A stretch of 20,824 nucleotides of DNA. It comes from JBBATK01 sp046297095. GTDB lineage: Bacteria; Bacteroidota; Ignavibacteria; Kapaibacteriales; NICIL-2. The stretch is from NCBI GenBank assembly GCA_046297095.1, contig JBKCNS010000052.1:1-20824 (forward strand), given 5' to 3'. The position numbers and the translations under genes are program-made. Shown here one piece after another: positions 1 to 8,290 of this stretch. Numbering within the stretch: the stretch's first letter is position 1; every line of letters starts with the position of its first letter. The notes under the pieces are model-generated. The model worked only from the letters and a program-made list of their open reading frames with translations, was not told where the DNA came from and made no database searches.

Positions 1-600
1 CAGGGACTGGCAAAGTATCGCGAGTACTGGCATGATGTCGTTGGCTACAATTATCGCATGACAAACATTTGCGCTGCCATCGGACTTGCACAGCTTGAGC
101 AGGCAGAGGCGTTTATTGCACGCAAACGTGCAATTGCCATCATGTATACAGAGATGCTGCACGGCACTCCGTACGAAATGCATCTGGAGCGTCCGGGCAC
201 AACACATTCATATTGGATGATGTCTTTGCTTACGCCTCATGCATCACAGCGAGACGAGCTTCGCAATCACTTGGCATTGAATGGAATTGAAACGCGACCC
301 ACGTTTTATCCCGTGCACACCATGCCCATGTATTCTCAGCGATATGAGCGTCATACCATCAGCGAGAACATCGCGCTTCGCGGAATCAACCTTCCCAGCC
401 ATCCGGGACTATCCGATGCGGAGGTAAAGCGAGTGGTTGATACCATAAAAGCATTCCCTATAGACTCAGCGGAAAGTACGTTGACCACAAAGAAACGTAA
501 GCCATCACTGATGCAGTCACACGATTTTATTCGTGTACCCGGAGCCATACCTGTTGCCTCGGCTGTAGATCACATTGCTGCTTCACGAGAAAGAAAGTAG
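1..600 (+). CDS. DegT/DnrJ/EryC1/StrS family aminotransferase, C-terminal part (5' end outside window)
   Basis: The reading frame is open from the first base, so the gene starts upstream; 199 residues are visible. The stretch GYNYRMTNICAAIGLAQLEQ (residues 16-35 of the visible part) is the hallmark of PLP-dependent sugar aminotransferases of the DegT/DnrJ/EryC1/StrS family. The later ETRPTFYPVH and NIALRGINLPSHPGLSDAEV segments match the family's C-terminal small domain. The PLP lysine lies upstream and cannot be checked. These enzymes transaminate nucleotide-linked keto-sugars for surface polysaccharides; the exact substrate cannot be read here. The last 45 or so residues, after the usual family end, form a polar tail with no recognised motif. 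The next gene, 75 bases on, is a glycosyltransferase, which fits a surface-glycan locus. Confidence 0.9.
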   Translation, partial: QGLAKYREYWHDVVGYNYRMTNICAAIGLAQLEQAEAFIARKRAIAIMYTEMLHGTPYEMHLERPGTTHSYWMMSLLTPHASQRDELRNHLALNGIETRPTFYPVHTMPMYSQRYERHTISENIALRGINLPSHPGLSDAEVKRVVDTIKAFPIDSAESTLTTKKRKPSLMQSHDFIRVPGAIPVASAVDHIAASRERK

Positions 601-675
601 AGGGCTTTGCAATAGAACGAGGTTGCATATCACGGAAACAAACAAGTACTAACGATTACTCACGCGGGCGAACAC

Positions 676-2904
676 GTGCATACACTAACAGATCAGTTCA
701 CAGAGCGCAGCCACGGGGTGTTTCGATTTCTTTCGAGGGAAGTGATATCCGGTGCCTTTGTTCAAGAAAAAAATGGCGAGAATCTTATTCGCCTTTTAGT
801 TGAGCAGCCTCCGTATGTACTGGTGCTCGGCGATACCGACGATGCTATGATCACGCTTTCCGATGCTCAGCGCCAAGGTGTTGATCACGTGGTGTTGTGC
901 TCGTCGGCGCAGGATATGTGTATTCAATATCTTCAGGACTGTTCCTGGATTCGCTCCGTTACCGTGATACCAAGCCCGGATGCCCCCTTAGGGAGCCAGC
1001 CTCAACCTCAAGCACACAGCCAAGATTTTGGTCAAATTCAATCCATTATTACGGCAATCAGTCGTGCCATTCCAAACTGCCGTGGTGTGGGCTTAAAGGC
1101 CTTCGATGCACGCTTCGCCTCTCTGTTCTCGACCGAAGAGCGGGAGCGCCTTAGCCGCGTTGATATAGCGGGCAGTATTGCAGTGAATACAGTAAAAAAC
1201 TCAGTAGTAAAAAAAACGGATATTCACTCGTCAGCGCAGCAGCGGCCGACCGTGGTTGTTCATGCGCACGATATATGCGTGCCTGCAGGACGTACCCTCC
1301 GGCCCATCATTAATCCGCGTTGGTGGGCACCGCTCATGCATGCTCTAGGCGAGCTGAATGCAGAGATCATTATAACCGGCAGCGAGGAACTACGGCACGT
1401 GTATGCTACACCGGCCGGAAGCACCGATATGCGTAGCTCTTCTACGGAAGATCAACGCGCTGTGCTCTCTCGCGCTACGATGTTTGTGAGTAGCGACTCT
1501 GCTGAGCTGGTCATTGCGGCATTGCATGGAGTGCAGTGCTTACGCTGCGCCCCTATGCGTGGCATCGACATGTTCGATTATGTGAGTGACAGGGAAGAGT
1601 ATATCTACTCGCGCTTTCGCAATATTCAAACGGTATCAAGTGCCGAGGAACTCTGCAGAGCCGTGAAGGGCGAGGAGCGCCCCGCCACACTCATAACCGG
1701 TGTTCATCGAAACAACTTTAGCTCCTTTCATCCTGTGTTCTGGCAACGCTCGTACGCAACCGCAAAGCAGGTACTGATCAAGAGCTCGACGGCGGTAGGA
1801 GACTCGCTGATGATCAGCGGTGTTGTGCGTGCAATCAAAGAGCGTTATCCTCATCCGGAGATTACGGTTTCGGGGCCGCAGCATATACTGGATTTGTACC
1901 GCACCCATCCTGATGTATCGCGCACCGTGCTCCGCGGCTCGGCCGCAGAGCTTGTGTGTGAACGTGATGCCGACGAAGTGGTTGAGTACAATTTCATCAT
2001 GGATCGCTTGCCGGAGTATTACCACGGTATTCACCTGTTCGATGTGTTCGCCAACATTGCCGGCGTTGCCTTACCCTCCAAAGACATAGCTTACGAGGCT
2101 ACCGAGCAGGAGATTGAATCAACGCGGCGAGTTCTGGAAAACAGGTGGAGCCATGTGGATCAGAAGCTCATTCTGGGCGTACATTTTTCTACCAACAAAG
2201 ACGCAGAGCGCTCGTACCCTCATGCTGCGGAGCTTGTATCGGCGCTGCTTCAGCGATATCCAAGCTTGTGCGTGGTGAACGCCGGAACGGAGCAGTTGGG
2301 ATTTTCGCATGAGCGACTTCTGGAATGTTCGTCTATCCCCGAGTGGGGCTTGCGCGAGCACATTGCGGCCATGAGTCATTGCCAAAAAGCTATTACCATC
2401 GACAGCTCATTTCTGCACGTTGTTCACAACTTGTGGAGTAAACCCACGCTGATGCTGCAAACGGTTTCCCGCATGGAGCTTATTGTGAACATGCAGCGTA
2501 ATACAATTGTGCCTGTGCGAAACTCAGCGCATGGTTGCACAGCGTGCTACTGGCTAAAGCCCACTTGCAAGCGAGATTGTATGGCGGCACTCGAGGTTCA
2601 AACACTTTTACCCCAGGCCATAGAGTTTCTGGAAGACCGCTTGCAGCCCATGTCGATGCAGTCTGCTGCTCATGCCGATCCCGTGCTGGTAGAATACGAC
2701 GCCGATGCATCGAAAATTGCTCAGGTATTCCACGAAAACGCGCGAGCAAAAAGATTTATCAAAGCTGTGGTGATGCATACATCCGATCTTCCCGAGTATG
2801 CTCAGCAGTGGAATGGCGTGCAAGTACTCCAACAAGAAACACAGCGGTCAACGGATGAACACGCAGCATCGGCTATTTCCACCATGTCGATGCAGTGGAT
2901 ATAG
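676..2904 (+). CDS. Large glycosyltransferase family 9 (heptosyltransferase-like) protein with a degenerate N-terminal half
   Basis: The protein has 742 residues, about twice the usual GT9 length of 320-380. The C-terminal half carries a recognisable GT9 domain: VGDSLMISGVVRAIKERYP near residue 370, GVHFSTNKDAERSYP near 501, the acceptor-side IDSSFLHVVHN near 575, and a CxxC...CxxxC cluster at about 620-635 (GCTACYWLKPTCKRDC), common in this branch. Residues 1-360 also look like a worn GT-B fold: LVLGDTDDAMITLSDAQRQG resembles the GDSLM helix, and a stretch near 210-300 (RPIINPRWWAPLMHAL, IIITGSEEL, FVSSDSAELVIAALHG) resembles a nucleotide-binding half. The last 90 residues have no recognised motif. 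The start is a GTG with no clear ribosome binding site; the next in-frame ATG is about 57 codons later. GT9 enzymes add sugars, often heptose, to lipopolysaccharide or other glycans; the donor here is unknown. It follows the aminotransferase by 75 bases. Confidence 0.82.
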   Translation: MHTLTDQFTERSHGVFRFLSREVISGAFVQEKNGENLIRLLVEQPPYVLVLGDTDDAMITLSDAQRQGVDHVVLCSSAQDMCIQYLQDCSWIRSVTVIPSPDAPLGSQPQPQAHSQDFGQIQSIITAISRAIPNCRGVGLKAFDARFASLFSTEERERLSRVDIAGSIAVNTVKNSVVKKTDIHSSAQQRPTVVVHAHDICVPAGRTLRPIINPRWWAPLMHALGELNAEIIITGSEELRHVYATPAGSTDMRSSSTEDQRAVLSRATMFVSSDSAELVIAALHGVQCLRCAPMRGIDMFDYVSDREEYIYSRFRNIQTVSSAEELCRAVKGEERPATLITGVHRNNFSSFHPVFWQRSYATAKQVLIKSSTAVGDSLMISGVVRAIKERYPHPEITVSGPQHILDLYRTHPDVSRTVLRGSAAELVCERDADEVVEYNFIMDRLPEYYHGIHLFDVFANIAGVALPSKDIAYEATEQEIESTRRVLENRWSHVDQKLILGVHFSTNKDAERSYPHAAELVSALLQRYPSLCVVNAGTEQLGFSHERLLECSSIPEWGLREHIAAMSHCQKAITIDSSFLHVVHNLWSKPTLMLQTVSRMELIVNMQRNTIVPVRNSAHGCTACYWLKPTCKRDCMAALEVQTLLPQAIEFLEDRLQPMSMQSAAHADPVLVEYDADASKIAQVFHENARAKRFIKAVVMHTSDLPEYAQQWNGVQVLQQETQRSTDEHAASAISTMSMQWI

Positions 2905-3070
2905 AGTGCCCTGAAAGTTTTGAAAGTCATTCACCTGCACCTGAACATCTGAACTCTTTGATGAGACTGTGAATGAAGCGGGAGGTTCCCGCCCTGGCAA
3001 CCAATTCTCAGGCTTCCTGAACGCGCAGTAAAACACTCCATCTTTGCCTGCTCCCTCGTAATTTTACGGC

Positions 3071-3379
3071 ATGATAACCTATCAAGTATTGTGTACGGTT
3101 CCTGAAGATATCGAGCACGAGTGGCGCGATTGGATGCTGAGCGAGCACATTAAGGATGTGATGAATACGGAGATGTTTGTTGAGTATTCTCTGCAACGCG
3201 TCATCAAGCCGCATCCCGATCATACCTCTCAATATGCCATTCGCTACAGAGCCGATTCCTGGGACAAGATTGAGCAATACCGCAAGGATTTTGCTCCCGT
3301 TCTGCAGGCAGCGCACAATGCCAAATACGGCTCCGCAATTAGTGTGGAGCGCAGTGTACTCGAGGACGTTATCATATAA
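3071..3379 (+). CDS. DUF4286 family protein
   Basis: This small soluble protein of 102 residues has the family pattern of an opening beta strand (MITYQVLCTVPEDIEHEWRD), a central WMLSEHIKDVMNTEMFVEY segment, YAIRYRADS, and a closing stretch near APVLQAAHNAKYG. The fold expected for the family is a ferredoxin-like dimeric alpha/beta barrel similar to antibiotic monooxygenase-type domains, but no biochemical role is established. Length is typical. The ATG has no Shine-Dalgarno site. The gene sits 166 bases after the glycosyltransferase and 108 bases before paaB, so it may be its own unit or lead the paa genes; no function in phenylacetate metabolism should be assumed. Confidence 0.85.
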   Translation: MITYQVLCTVPEDIEHEWRDWMLSEHIKDVMNTEMFVEYSLQRVIKPHPDHTSQYAIRYRADSWDKIEQYRKDFAPVLQAAHNAKYGSAISVERSVLEDVII

Positions 3380-3487
3380 TTTTGGGTAGTAGCCACTACC
3401 GCCACCACGGAGAATCACAGCATTTCAGAATCTCAGCATCGACGTAACACAACAACACATCATCACAGCCACACCGTTCCCATCACC

Positions 3488-3991
3488 ATGAGCGATTCAC
3501 AACCAACTTCTCAACACACTTCTCAAAGCGGCTCTGCAAGCGAATCGCCAAACGACTCTGCCGTGCTGCAGTCACTAGACCCTCGCGTAACACGCCTTGG
3601 AATTCCCGGCGATTTGTCTACACAGAGTTTCACGCCAACTGCTCCTCTAGAGCATTTGGAAACCTATGAAGTGTTTCATCAAGCAAAAACCGGTGCGCGC
3701 CATGTGCATGTGGGCTCTGTTCACGCGCCATCCCATGCCGTTGCCGTGCTCTTTGCAAAGGAGCAGTTTGGACGCCGCTCGCAAACGGTGAATATGTGGG
3801 TGGTGAAAACGGAGGACATTGTTTCCATTGCGCCCGATGATGCCGACTTTTTCACCACGACTCCGGATAAAGATTTTCGCGAGGCCAGTGGTTACAAAGT
3901 GATGCAAAAGATTAACGCTTTCAAGAAGGCCAGAAAAGAGGAACAAGACGCACAGAGCAGTGCGGGTCAATCATCGGAGGCGAAGGCATGA
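3488..3991 (+). CDS. paaB: 1,2-phenylacetyl-CoA epoxidase, subunit PaaB
   Basis: The conserved PaaB core spans about residues 57-150: LETYEVFHQAKTGARHVHVG, the HAVAVLFAKEQFGRR helix, VNMWVVKTEDIVSI, and DKDFREASGYKVMQKINAFK. PaaB is a small non-catalytic subunit that helps assemble the multicomponent diiron monooxygenase, which epoxidises the ring of phenylacetyl-CoA under aerobic conditions. The first 55 residues are an extra Ser/Thr/Gln-rich tail before the core (usual PaaB is about 95-110 residues), and a polar Lys/Glu/Ser-rich tail follows it. The chosen ATG is the first in frame; a later start cannot be excluded, because there is no Shine-Dalgarno site. The stop overlaps the paaC start by 4 bases, so translation is likely coupled. 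Confidence 0.92.
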   Translation: MSDSQPTSQHTSQSGSASESPNDSAVLQSLDPRVTRLGIPGDLSTQSFTPTAPLEHLETYEVFHQAKTGARHVHVGSVHAPSHAVAVLFAKEQFGRRSQTVNMWVVKTEDIVSIAPDDADFFTTTPDKDFREASGYKVMQKINAFKKARKEEQDAQSSAGQSSEAKA

Positions 3992-4746
3992 AAGAAGATG
4001 CGATAAAAAATCTGGCTATGCGCCTGGCAGATGATGCGTTGATTTATGGTCATAGAAATGCAGAGTGGACCGGCTTAGCGCCAACGCTGGAAGAAGACAT
4101 TGCGTTTTCCTCCACCGCACAGGACAAGTTCGGGCATGCGCAATCGCTGTATGCTTTTCTGCAAACCATGGGCGGTCCCGATCCCGATACCGCGGCCTTT
4201 ATGCGCGATGAAAAGGATTTTCTGTGCTGTCATTTTGTGGAATTCGAGACCATTGATTACGCGGTAGCACTCATGCGGCACTTTTTGTTTGATACTGCCG
4301 AGCGTTTGCGCTATACCTTTCTTGAACGCTCGTCGGTGGAGCAGCTGTCGCAGCTTGCTACGAAGATTCGCGGCGAGATAAAGTACCACACGTTGCATGC
4401 GCGCACCTGGGTGCAGGTACTGGGTGCTCAGGGCAACGAAGAAAGTCGCTTGCGAATGCAGTCGGCTGCCAACATGTGTTATCCCATGGCCTTCTCGATA
4501 TTCGAGCCGTCGGCATTCGAAAGCACACTTCGCAGCGAAGGTGTTTTTGTGGGTGAAGAAGAGCTGCAGACCGCATGGATACAGGAAGTGGCGAAAGTGT
4601 TTGCCGAGTCGTCGCTGGTTGTGCCGGATGTGGCCGACAAGACTGCGCACTATGGCGGACGACGCGGATACCACACCGATGCTTTAGCGCCGCTCATTGC
4701 CGAGATGACAGAAGTGTTTAGAATAGATCCCACAGCCAAATGGTAG
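3988..4746 (+). CDS. paaC: 1,2-phenylacetyl-CoA epoxidase, subunit PaaC
   Basis: This ferritin-like helical protein has 252 residues, the normal PaaC length. Family stretches seen are LADDALIYGHRNAEWTG at the N-terminus, IAFSSTAQDKFGHAQSLYAF near residue 32, FETIDYAVALMRHFLFD near 88, and GEIKYHTLHARTWVQVLG near 129. PaaC is the structural partner of the catalytic subunit PaaA; it resembles PaaA but does not hold the working diiron centre. A good ribosome site (GGAGG, 3976-3980) lies 7 bases before the ATG, inside the end of paaB. The gene overlaps paaB by 4 bases and paaD by 7, a tight operon. PaaA, which PaaC needs for activity, is not next to it and is absent from the window. Confidence 0.95.
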   Translation: MKEDAIKNLAMRLADDALIYGHRNAEWTGLAPTLEEDIAFSSTAQDKFGHAQSLYAFLQTMGGPDPDTAAFMRDEKDFLCCHFVEFETIDYAVALMRHFLFDTAERLRYTFLERSSVEQLSQLATKIRGEIKYHTLHARTWVQVLGAQGNEESRLRMQSAANMCYPMAFSIFEPSAFESTLRSEGVFVGEEELQTAWIQEVAKVFAESSLVVPDVADKTAHYGGRRGYHTDALAPLIAEMTEVFRIDPTAKW

Positions 4747-5249
4747 AGATATCGTCACATACTTTGCCTACAGCGGATGATGTTTCGCAGGCCTTGCTGG
4801 ATGTAAAGGATCCCGAGATACCTACGATATCCGTGGTGGATCTTGGTATCATCACGAAGATCGATGTTGATGCCGAGCATCGTAGCGTGCAGGTGACCAT
4901 GACGCCTACCTTTGTGGGCTGTCCGGCGGTAGACCACATGAGAAACGAGATCGAGCAAAGGGTAAAGCAAATGCCGTTTAGCGAGGTTCATGTGCAGGTG
5001 GATTATTCTATTCCATGGTCCAGCAACAGAGTATCGGATCGCGGCAGAGAAGCATTGCACAAACATGGCTTGGCATTACCCATGAGATTCGAAGGTGAGT
5101 TCGATCCTGAAATCATGCTCAATGCAGAGTGTCCGTTTTGCGGAAGCTCCAACACCAGGCTTGTATCGCCCTTTGGCCCTACATTGTGCCGAGCATTGTA
5201 TACCTGCTCAGCATGCTCACAAAGCTTCGAGCAATTCAAACCGGTGTAG
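4740..5249 (+). CDS. paaD: 1,2-phenylacetyl-CoA epoxidase subunit PaaD (MIP18/DUF59 domain plus zinc-binding tail)
   Basis: The 169-residue protein has two parts. Residues 10-95 are a MIP18/DUF59-type domain (LLDVKDPEIPTISVVDLGII, then TMTPTFVGCPAVDHMRNEIE), seen in proteins that help build iron-sulfur or iron centres. The C-terminal part has four cysteines in the pattern CxxC-15-C-5-CxxC (C131, C134, C150, C156, C159), of which four are likely zinc ligands. This layout is standard for PaaD (also called PaaJ), thought to help mature the epoxidase rather than catalyse the reaction. Its start lies inside paaC (7-base overlap). No clear terminator was seen in the 145 bases that follow. PaaE, the reductase that usually comes next, is not present here. 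Confidence 0.93.
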   Translation: MVEISSHTLPTADDVSQALLDVKDPEIPTISVVDLGIITKIDVDAEHRSVQVTMTPTFVGCPAVDHMRNEIEQRVKQMPFSEVHVQVDYSIPWSSNRVSDRGREALHKHGLALPMRFEGEFDPEIMLNAECPFCGSSNTRLVSPFGPTLCRALYTCSACSQSFEQFKPV

Positions 5250-5394
5250 TGCAGTTTCGCTCCGCTCGTGCCCTGTACCTTGTGTTCTTTACTCTGAACT
5301 CTGTGCAACGTGACATGTACCGCGTGACCGGTAACCTGTATCCGTTATTCTGTGCCTGTGAAGCGTTTATTATCCACCCACCGCGAAGATTACC

Positions 5395-6057
5395 ATGATT
5401 GAGAATCGTGATTTTGTCTGTACCAATGGAGAGCGAATTCCTGTTGGTACTATGTATTGCATTGGCCGGAACTACGCTGCCCATGCCAGAGAAATGAATG
5501 CACCATTGCCGGACGCACCGCTGGTGTTTATCAAACCTCCTAATGCTTATCTGCCAAGCGATTCCGTGCTAAAGCTTCCCACGTTTTCAGACAATGTGCA
5601 TCACGAGGTGGAACTGGTGGTAGTAATAGGAGCCGACACCGATGGCTGCACCGCCGAGCAGGCAAGCGCATACATCGCCGGATACGGTGTAGGCATAGAC
5701 TGCACACTTCGGGATGTTCAAGCGCAGGCAAAAGCAAAGGGAGAGCCATGGTCGGTGAGTAAATCCTTTCGCGGTAGCGCTCCCATATCCCGCATAGTTC
5801 CTGCAGCAGAGGTCAGCTCTGCCGACGCGCTGGAGCTGGTGCTGCGCACAAATGGCCACGAGCGTCAACGTGGTTCAACAGCCATGATGGAACGATCGGT
5901 GGGTGAGTTAGTGGCCTACATTTCTTCCGTGTTTGGACTTCGCCGCGGGGATTGCGTCTTTACAGGTACGCCCGAAGGAGTAGGGAAGATGAGCGCAGGC
6001 GATGTGGTGGAAGCCGAGCTTTGCGGCTATACCTCGCTGCGCATTCAGGTTGCGTAG
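5395..6057 (+). CDS. Fumarylacetoacetate hydrolase (FAH) family protein
   Basis: The protein has 220 residues, the size of short FAH-family enzymes such as acylpyruvate hydrolases and oxaloacetate decarboxylases (FAHD1/YcgM type). Family motifs are YCIGRNYAAHAREM (residues 21-34), PLVFIKPPNAYLP, the metal-binding HHEVELVVVIG with E71 and E73, GIDCTLRDVQAQAKAKGEPW with the third metal ligand D102, the active-site lysine K123 in SVSKSFRGSAP, and FTGTPEGVG near the end. All visible metal ligands are present, so the enzyme should be active on a beta-dicarbonyl acid with Mg2+; the substrate cannot be assigned. It lies 145 bases after paaD on the same strand. A link to aromatic breakdown is possible but not shown. 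The ATG has no Shine-Dalgarno site. Confidence 0.88.
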   Translation: MIENRDFVCTNGERIPVGTMYCIGRNYAAHAREMNAPLPDAPLVFIKPPNAYLPSDSVLKLPTFSDNVHHEVELVVVIGADTDGCTAEQASAYIAGYGVGIDCTLRDVQAQAKAKGEPWSVSKSFRGSAPISRIVPAAEVSSADALELVLRTNGHERQRGSTAMMERSVGELVAYISSVFGLRRGDCVFTGTPEGVGKMSAGDVVEAELCGYTSLRIQVA

Positions 6058-6269
6058 AATGTAGTGACAACCATAGATGATCGGGTTCACGGCTTGATAC
6101 AAGCATGCCCGCTTCTCTTTTTTTTCGTGGTACGGGCAGGGCAGAATGGTGACGGTATTTGCTGAACTGGGGAAAACTTTTTTTCGTAAATGCCTTAAAA
6201 CGCAGGACTTCCGTGTTTTGTGACGGAATTTTCATTGGCCGGGTCGGCATTTTTTCCGATTTTTATGCG
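6058..6269 (+). other. Intergenic region before the solute-binding lipoprotein gene
   Basis: About 210 bases separate the FAH-family gene and the chosen start of the next gene. There is a T-rich stretch near 6118-6126 between short matching arms (TGCCCG and CGGGCA) with a loop of over 20 bases, too loose to call a terminator. A second T-run lies near 6178-6184. The frame of the next gene stays open through the right half from a TTG at 6159, but the peptide is not conserved-looking. No promoter matching the Bacteroidota or sigma-70 type could be picked with confidence. Confidence 0.4.
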
Positions 6270-8042
6270 ATGTCTAAACCCCGTAGTGTCAGATTCTTTG
6301 CACATTACACTCGTCAATGGACCGGGTTCAACGGGCATCATGGATCTTTGACATCGTATATGTTGGTTATCATCGTGTGTTTTCTCGTCGCGTTGAGTTC
6401 GTGTTCACACGAGCAAACGCGATTATCGGAAACGACGTTTACGTATAACGAACCTAATGGTATAACATCATTGGATCCTGCGCGAGCAGGATATCAGGCC
6501 GCAATTTGGGCCGGCACTCAGATATATAACGGATTAGTGGAGCGTGATTCAAACTCGCTGATCGTTCCGTGTATAGCCGAGTCGTGGCAGTCGGATCCCA
6601 CCGGAACTCGATGGGAATTTCGATTGCGACGCGATGTTGCTTTTCATGATGATGCATGTTTTGGTTCAGCCCGTACGCGTTTGGTGACAGCAAAGGACAT
6701 CGAGTATTCGTTTCTTCGATTGCTGGATGTTCGTACAAAGTCGCCGGGGCTATGGGTGTTTCAAAAGCGTATCAAGGGAGCCGAGAGCTGCATAGAGCAA
6801 ACTCGCCGCGGGCTACCGCCTTCGTGCGAGGGTATTCGATGCATGGGTGACTCAATTATTCAAATTGATTTGACCCAACCGTTCGCGCCTTTTCTTCAGC
6901 TGCTCAGTATGCCGTACGCGTGGATTATTCCCCGCGAGGCAGTTGAGTACTACGGAGAGGAATTCAGCAGACATCCGGTAGGTACAGGGCCATTTCGTAT
7001 GGATCATTGGACACCGGATATCGAACTGGTTCTGCAACGCAATCCTCGGTATTTCAAGATCGACAAAACAGGCAATCGTCTTCCATATATGGAGAGTGTG
7101 GTCGTCACGTTTGTGCGCGACACCAAAACGGAGTTCATGGAGTTTCGCAAAGGCAAGCTCGATGTGCTATCCGCTTTGGATCCTTCCATTGCAACAGCTG
7201 TTGTGAATAGCGACGGCACTTTGCAACGGGCTTTCGCAGCATACTCGCTTCAGCAAGTATGCGCTGAATCCATAGAGTACTACGGTATTCTTTTGGATAC
7301 TGCATGCGAAAGCGGTAAGGCATCGCCATTGTCCCGTTCGGCGCTTGTTCGGCAAGCTTTGAATTATGCCATAGATCGTGAACGAATCGTCCGCTATGTA
7401 TTGCACGGGAAAGGGGTACCTGCCCATCACGGAGTTATTCCGCCGGGCATGCCGGGTTTTTCTCCGGAAGTCCATGGGTACAGATACAATCCTGATCGTG
7501 CACGAATGTTGTTAACAAAAGCCGGGTATCCCGGCGGAGCAGGATTGCCTGCGGTTACCTTACAAATGGGCAATAGCGCCCGCACAGTTTCGGTAGGCGA
7601 GGCAATACAACAAATGTGGAAAGAGATTGGGGTGACCGTCAACCTCAAGCAAGTTGACTTTCCTCAGCACTTAGAGATGGTAAGTGCGTCGAAGCTTGCG
7701 CTTTGGCGTACGAGTTGGATAGGGGATTACTCGGATCCGGAAAATTTCCTGGCGCTTTTTGCATCAGAATTTTTCTCCCCGAGCGGACCCAACACAACAC
7801 ACTATAAAAGAACGTCAATCGATTCTCTGTACGGATTGATTGCATCGTCTCCCGTTTCATCGGAGCAGCGGTATCGCTGGGTTCACGAAGCGGAAAGACA
7901 GATACTGGAAGATTGCCCTTGGGTTTTCCTCTATTACCCCGTTATTCAACGGTTAGTACAGCCGAACGTTACCGGTTTGCCCATAGATGGGTCCGATCGT
8001 TTGGTTCTGGAACGTGTTCGTAAAATTCGTTCCACTCGGTAG
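6270..8042 (+). CDS. ABC transporter solute-binding lipoprotein, family 5 (peptide/nickel/opine type)
   Basis: The protein belongs to the family-5 extracellular binding proteins (DppA/OppA type): EPNGITSLDPARAGY early, HPVGTGPFRMDHW, LPYMESVVVTFVRDTKTEF, LNYAIDRERIVRYVLHGKG, PPGMPGFSPEVHGYRYNPDRAR, and WIGDYSDPENFLALFASEF near the C-terminus. A lipoprotein signal ends in LVALSSC, with the lipid-bearing cysteine at residue 45 of the chosen start. The start is uncertain. ATG at 6360 gives a signal peptide without basic residues. ATG at 6270 adds an Arg/Lys-containing lead and is preferred. An earlier TTG at 6159 seems too far. No permease or ATPase genes lie nearby, so partners must be elsewhere or the protein works alone. 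The likely cargo is an oligopeptide, but this is only by family. Confidence 0.87.
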   Translation: MSKPRSVRFFAHYTRQWTGFNGHHGSLTSYMLVIIVCFLVALSSCSHEQTRLSETTFTYNEPNGITSLDPARAGYQAAIWAGTQIYNGLVERDSNSLIVPCIAESWQSDPTGTRWEFRLRRDVAFHDDACFGSARTRLVTAKDIEYSFLRLLDVRTKSPGLWVFQKRIKGAESCIEQTRRGLPPSCEGIRCMGDSIIQIDLTQPFAPFLQLLSMPYAWIIPREAVEYYGEEFSRHPVGTGPFRMDHWTPDIELVLQRNPRYFKIDKTGNRLPYMESVVVTFVRDTKTEFMEFRKGKLDVLSALDPSIATAVVNSDGTLQRAFAAYSLQQVCAESIEYYGILLDTACESGKASPLSRSALVRQALNYAIDRERIVRYVLHGKGVPAHHGVIPPGMPGFSPEVHGYRYNPDRARMLLTKAGYPGGAGLPAVTLQMGNSARTVSVGEAIQQMWKEIGVTVNLKQVDFPQHLEMVSASKLALWRTSWIGDYSDPENFLALFASEFFSPSGPNTTHYKRTSIDSLYGLIASSPVSSEQRYRWVHEAERQILEDCPWVFLYYPVIQRLVQPNVTGLPIDGSDRLVLERVRKIRSTR

Positions 8043-8062
8043 TCGGTTTCGGGTGATGTCGG

Positions 8063-8085
8063 AAGAAGAGTTTCGAACTCCTTTT
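8063..8085 (+). terminator. Possible rho-independent terminator after the family-5 binding protein
   Basis: A short hairpin (GAGTT, loop TCG, AACTC at 8068-8080), extended on both sides through one mismatch by A-rich and T-rich arms, is followed by CTTTTG. It begins 20 bases after the stop codon. The stem is weak, so the call is tentative. Confidence 0.3.
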
Positions 8086-8280
8086 GCAAATAGGTATTCA
8101 ATACTCTGCCGTCCGGCCACACCCTTTCCCTGTTGTTATGGTTGCCGTAGAGAGATCGCGGTGAACCGATAACACGGGATGAAAATGAGGTCTTCATGTT
8201 TTGCGGCAAGAGTCCGCACCCAAGGAAAGAACTCTTTCAATCATCCCGACCAAGAACAGGCGTAGTAATTTTTTCATTAT

Positions 8281-8290
8281 TGGAGGTAAG
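8281..8290 (+). promoter_or_regulatory. Strong ribosome binding site that sets the NlpC/P60 start
   Basis: TGGAGG at 8281-8286 lies 4 bases before the ATG at 8291. It is one of only three clear Shine-Dalgarno sites in the window. It shows that translation starts at 8291 and not at the upstream in-frame start at 8201, and the protein then begins directly with a signal peptide. Confidence 0.8.

Noticed and set aside
2978..2992. Hairpin GCGGGA-GGT-TCCCGC between the glycosyltransferase and DUF4286 genes
   Set aside because: The stem is perfect but only six pairs, and no T-run follows, so it was not called a terminator.
3385..3400. Hairpin GGTAGT-AGCC-ACTACC just after the DUF4286 gene
   Set aside because: Six pairs with no T-run in the direction of transcription; could be chance.
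4075..4674. Open frame of 199 codons opposite paaC
   Set aside because: It is a mirror of the paaC codon pattern; His/Arg/Leu-rich translation without any domain.
6159..6269. Longer N-terminus for the family-5 binding protein from a TTG start
   Set aside because: It would put 37 more residues before an already long signal peptide lead, and no ribosome site supports it.
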